Origin: Diadophis punctatus similis | Taxonomy: Eukaryota > Chordata > Lepidosauria > Squamata > Dipsadidae | Length of the DNA stretch: 64,000 nucleotides | Direction of reading: 5' to 3' | Assembly: GCA_023053685.1 (NCBI GenBank) | Contig: JALIGW010000002.1 | Location: forward strand, 246,308,677-246,372,676 | Part shown: positions 63,974 to 64,000 of the stretch, piece after piece | Position numbering within the stretch: position 1 is the stretch's first letter | Layout: each line of letters opens with the position of its first letter | Notes under the pieces: model-generated | What the model saw: the letters and a program-made list of their open reading frames with translations, nothing else | Told to the model about the DNA's origin: nothing | Databases searched by the model: none | Made by a program: the position numbers and the translations under genes

Positions 63974-64000
63974 TGACAGACTGACAGACAGACAGACAAA
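63923..64000. repeat. (CA)n then (GACA)n microsatellite
   Basis: About 24 CA units, then GACTGACA/GACAGACA to the window edge. Confidence 0.95.

Overview
The window is vertebrate genomic DNA, most likely from a snake or close squamate relative. It holds many CR1 LINE 3' ends, a CR1-L3-type LINE whose 3' end carries (AGAAT/ATTCT)n microsatellites (a pattern reported for snake genomes), Sauria-type tRNA SINEs with an ACCTTTA tail, L1 and L2-like LINEs, hAT/Tigger/Harbinger DNA transposons and solo LTRs. Nothing prokaryotic or viral-genomic is present, and roughly nine tenths of the window is recognisable repeat.

The host genes form a tandem array on the minus strand, encoding SCAN / KRAB-like / C2H2 zinc-finger transcription factors. 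Gene A has a CpG island (8.2-8.9 kb), a SCAN exon (3214-3968) and a 100-nt exon (2165-2264), then runs off the left edge. Gene B is the only unit seen end to end: CpG island (49.5-50.2 kb), SCAN exon (46212-46954), 100-nt exon (40691-40790), 127-nt KRAB-like exon (35960-36086) and a 7-finger terminal exon (20747-21960). Gene C enters from the right edge with a 127-nt KRAB-like exon (62782-62908) and a 7-finger exon (57901-59129). Splice sites are canonical and phases agree: SCAN exons end in phase 0, the 100-nt and 127-nt exons are both phase 0 to 1, and the finger exons start in phase 1. The 100-nt and 127-nt exons are therefore alternatives rather than consecutive exons, unless an unseen exon lies between them. 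The paralogous parts recur about 37-43 kb apart, so the array arose by duplication of a ~40-kb unit.

The introns and intergenic DNA are layered transposons. Highlights: a 5'-truncated L1 insertion carrying the end of ORF1 and a 3' UTR but no ORF2 (6155-7596, HAL1-like) with a 16-bp target duplication; an L1 ORF2 fossil that splits a hAT element (41714-44746); a decayed PIF/Harbinger element (about 28-31.3 kb) broken by CR1, LTR and Tigger-like insertions; four solo LTRs of one family, each with a perfect 5-bp target duplication and a coding-like U3 (19884, 30350, 60087, 59816-60944); two solo LTRs of a second family (4365, 24367); and one of a third family inside a nest four layers deep (56662-57835). 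Many hAT elements keep 8-bp target duplications that I could read directly.

Expected roles (family knowledge): the SCAN domain dimerises, the KRAB-like segment may recruit corepressors, and the seven fingers bind DNA in the nucleus. No transcript evidence is available here; exon calls rest on open frames, splice consensus and conservation between copies.
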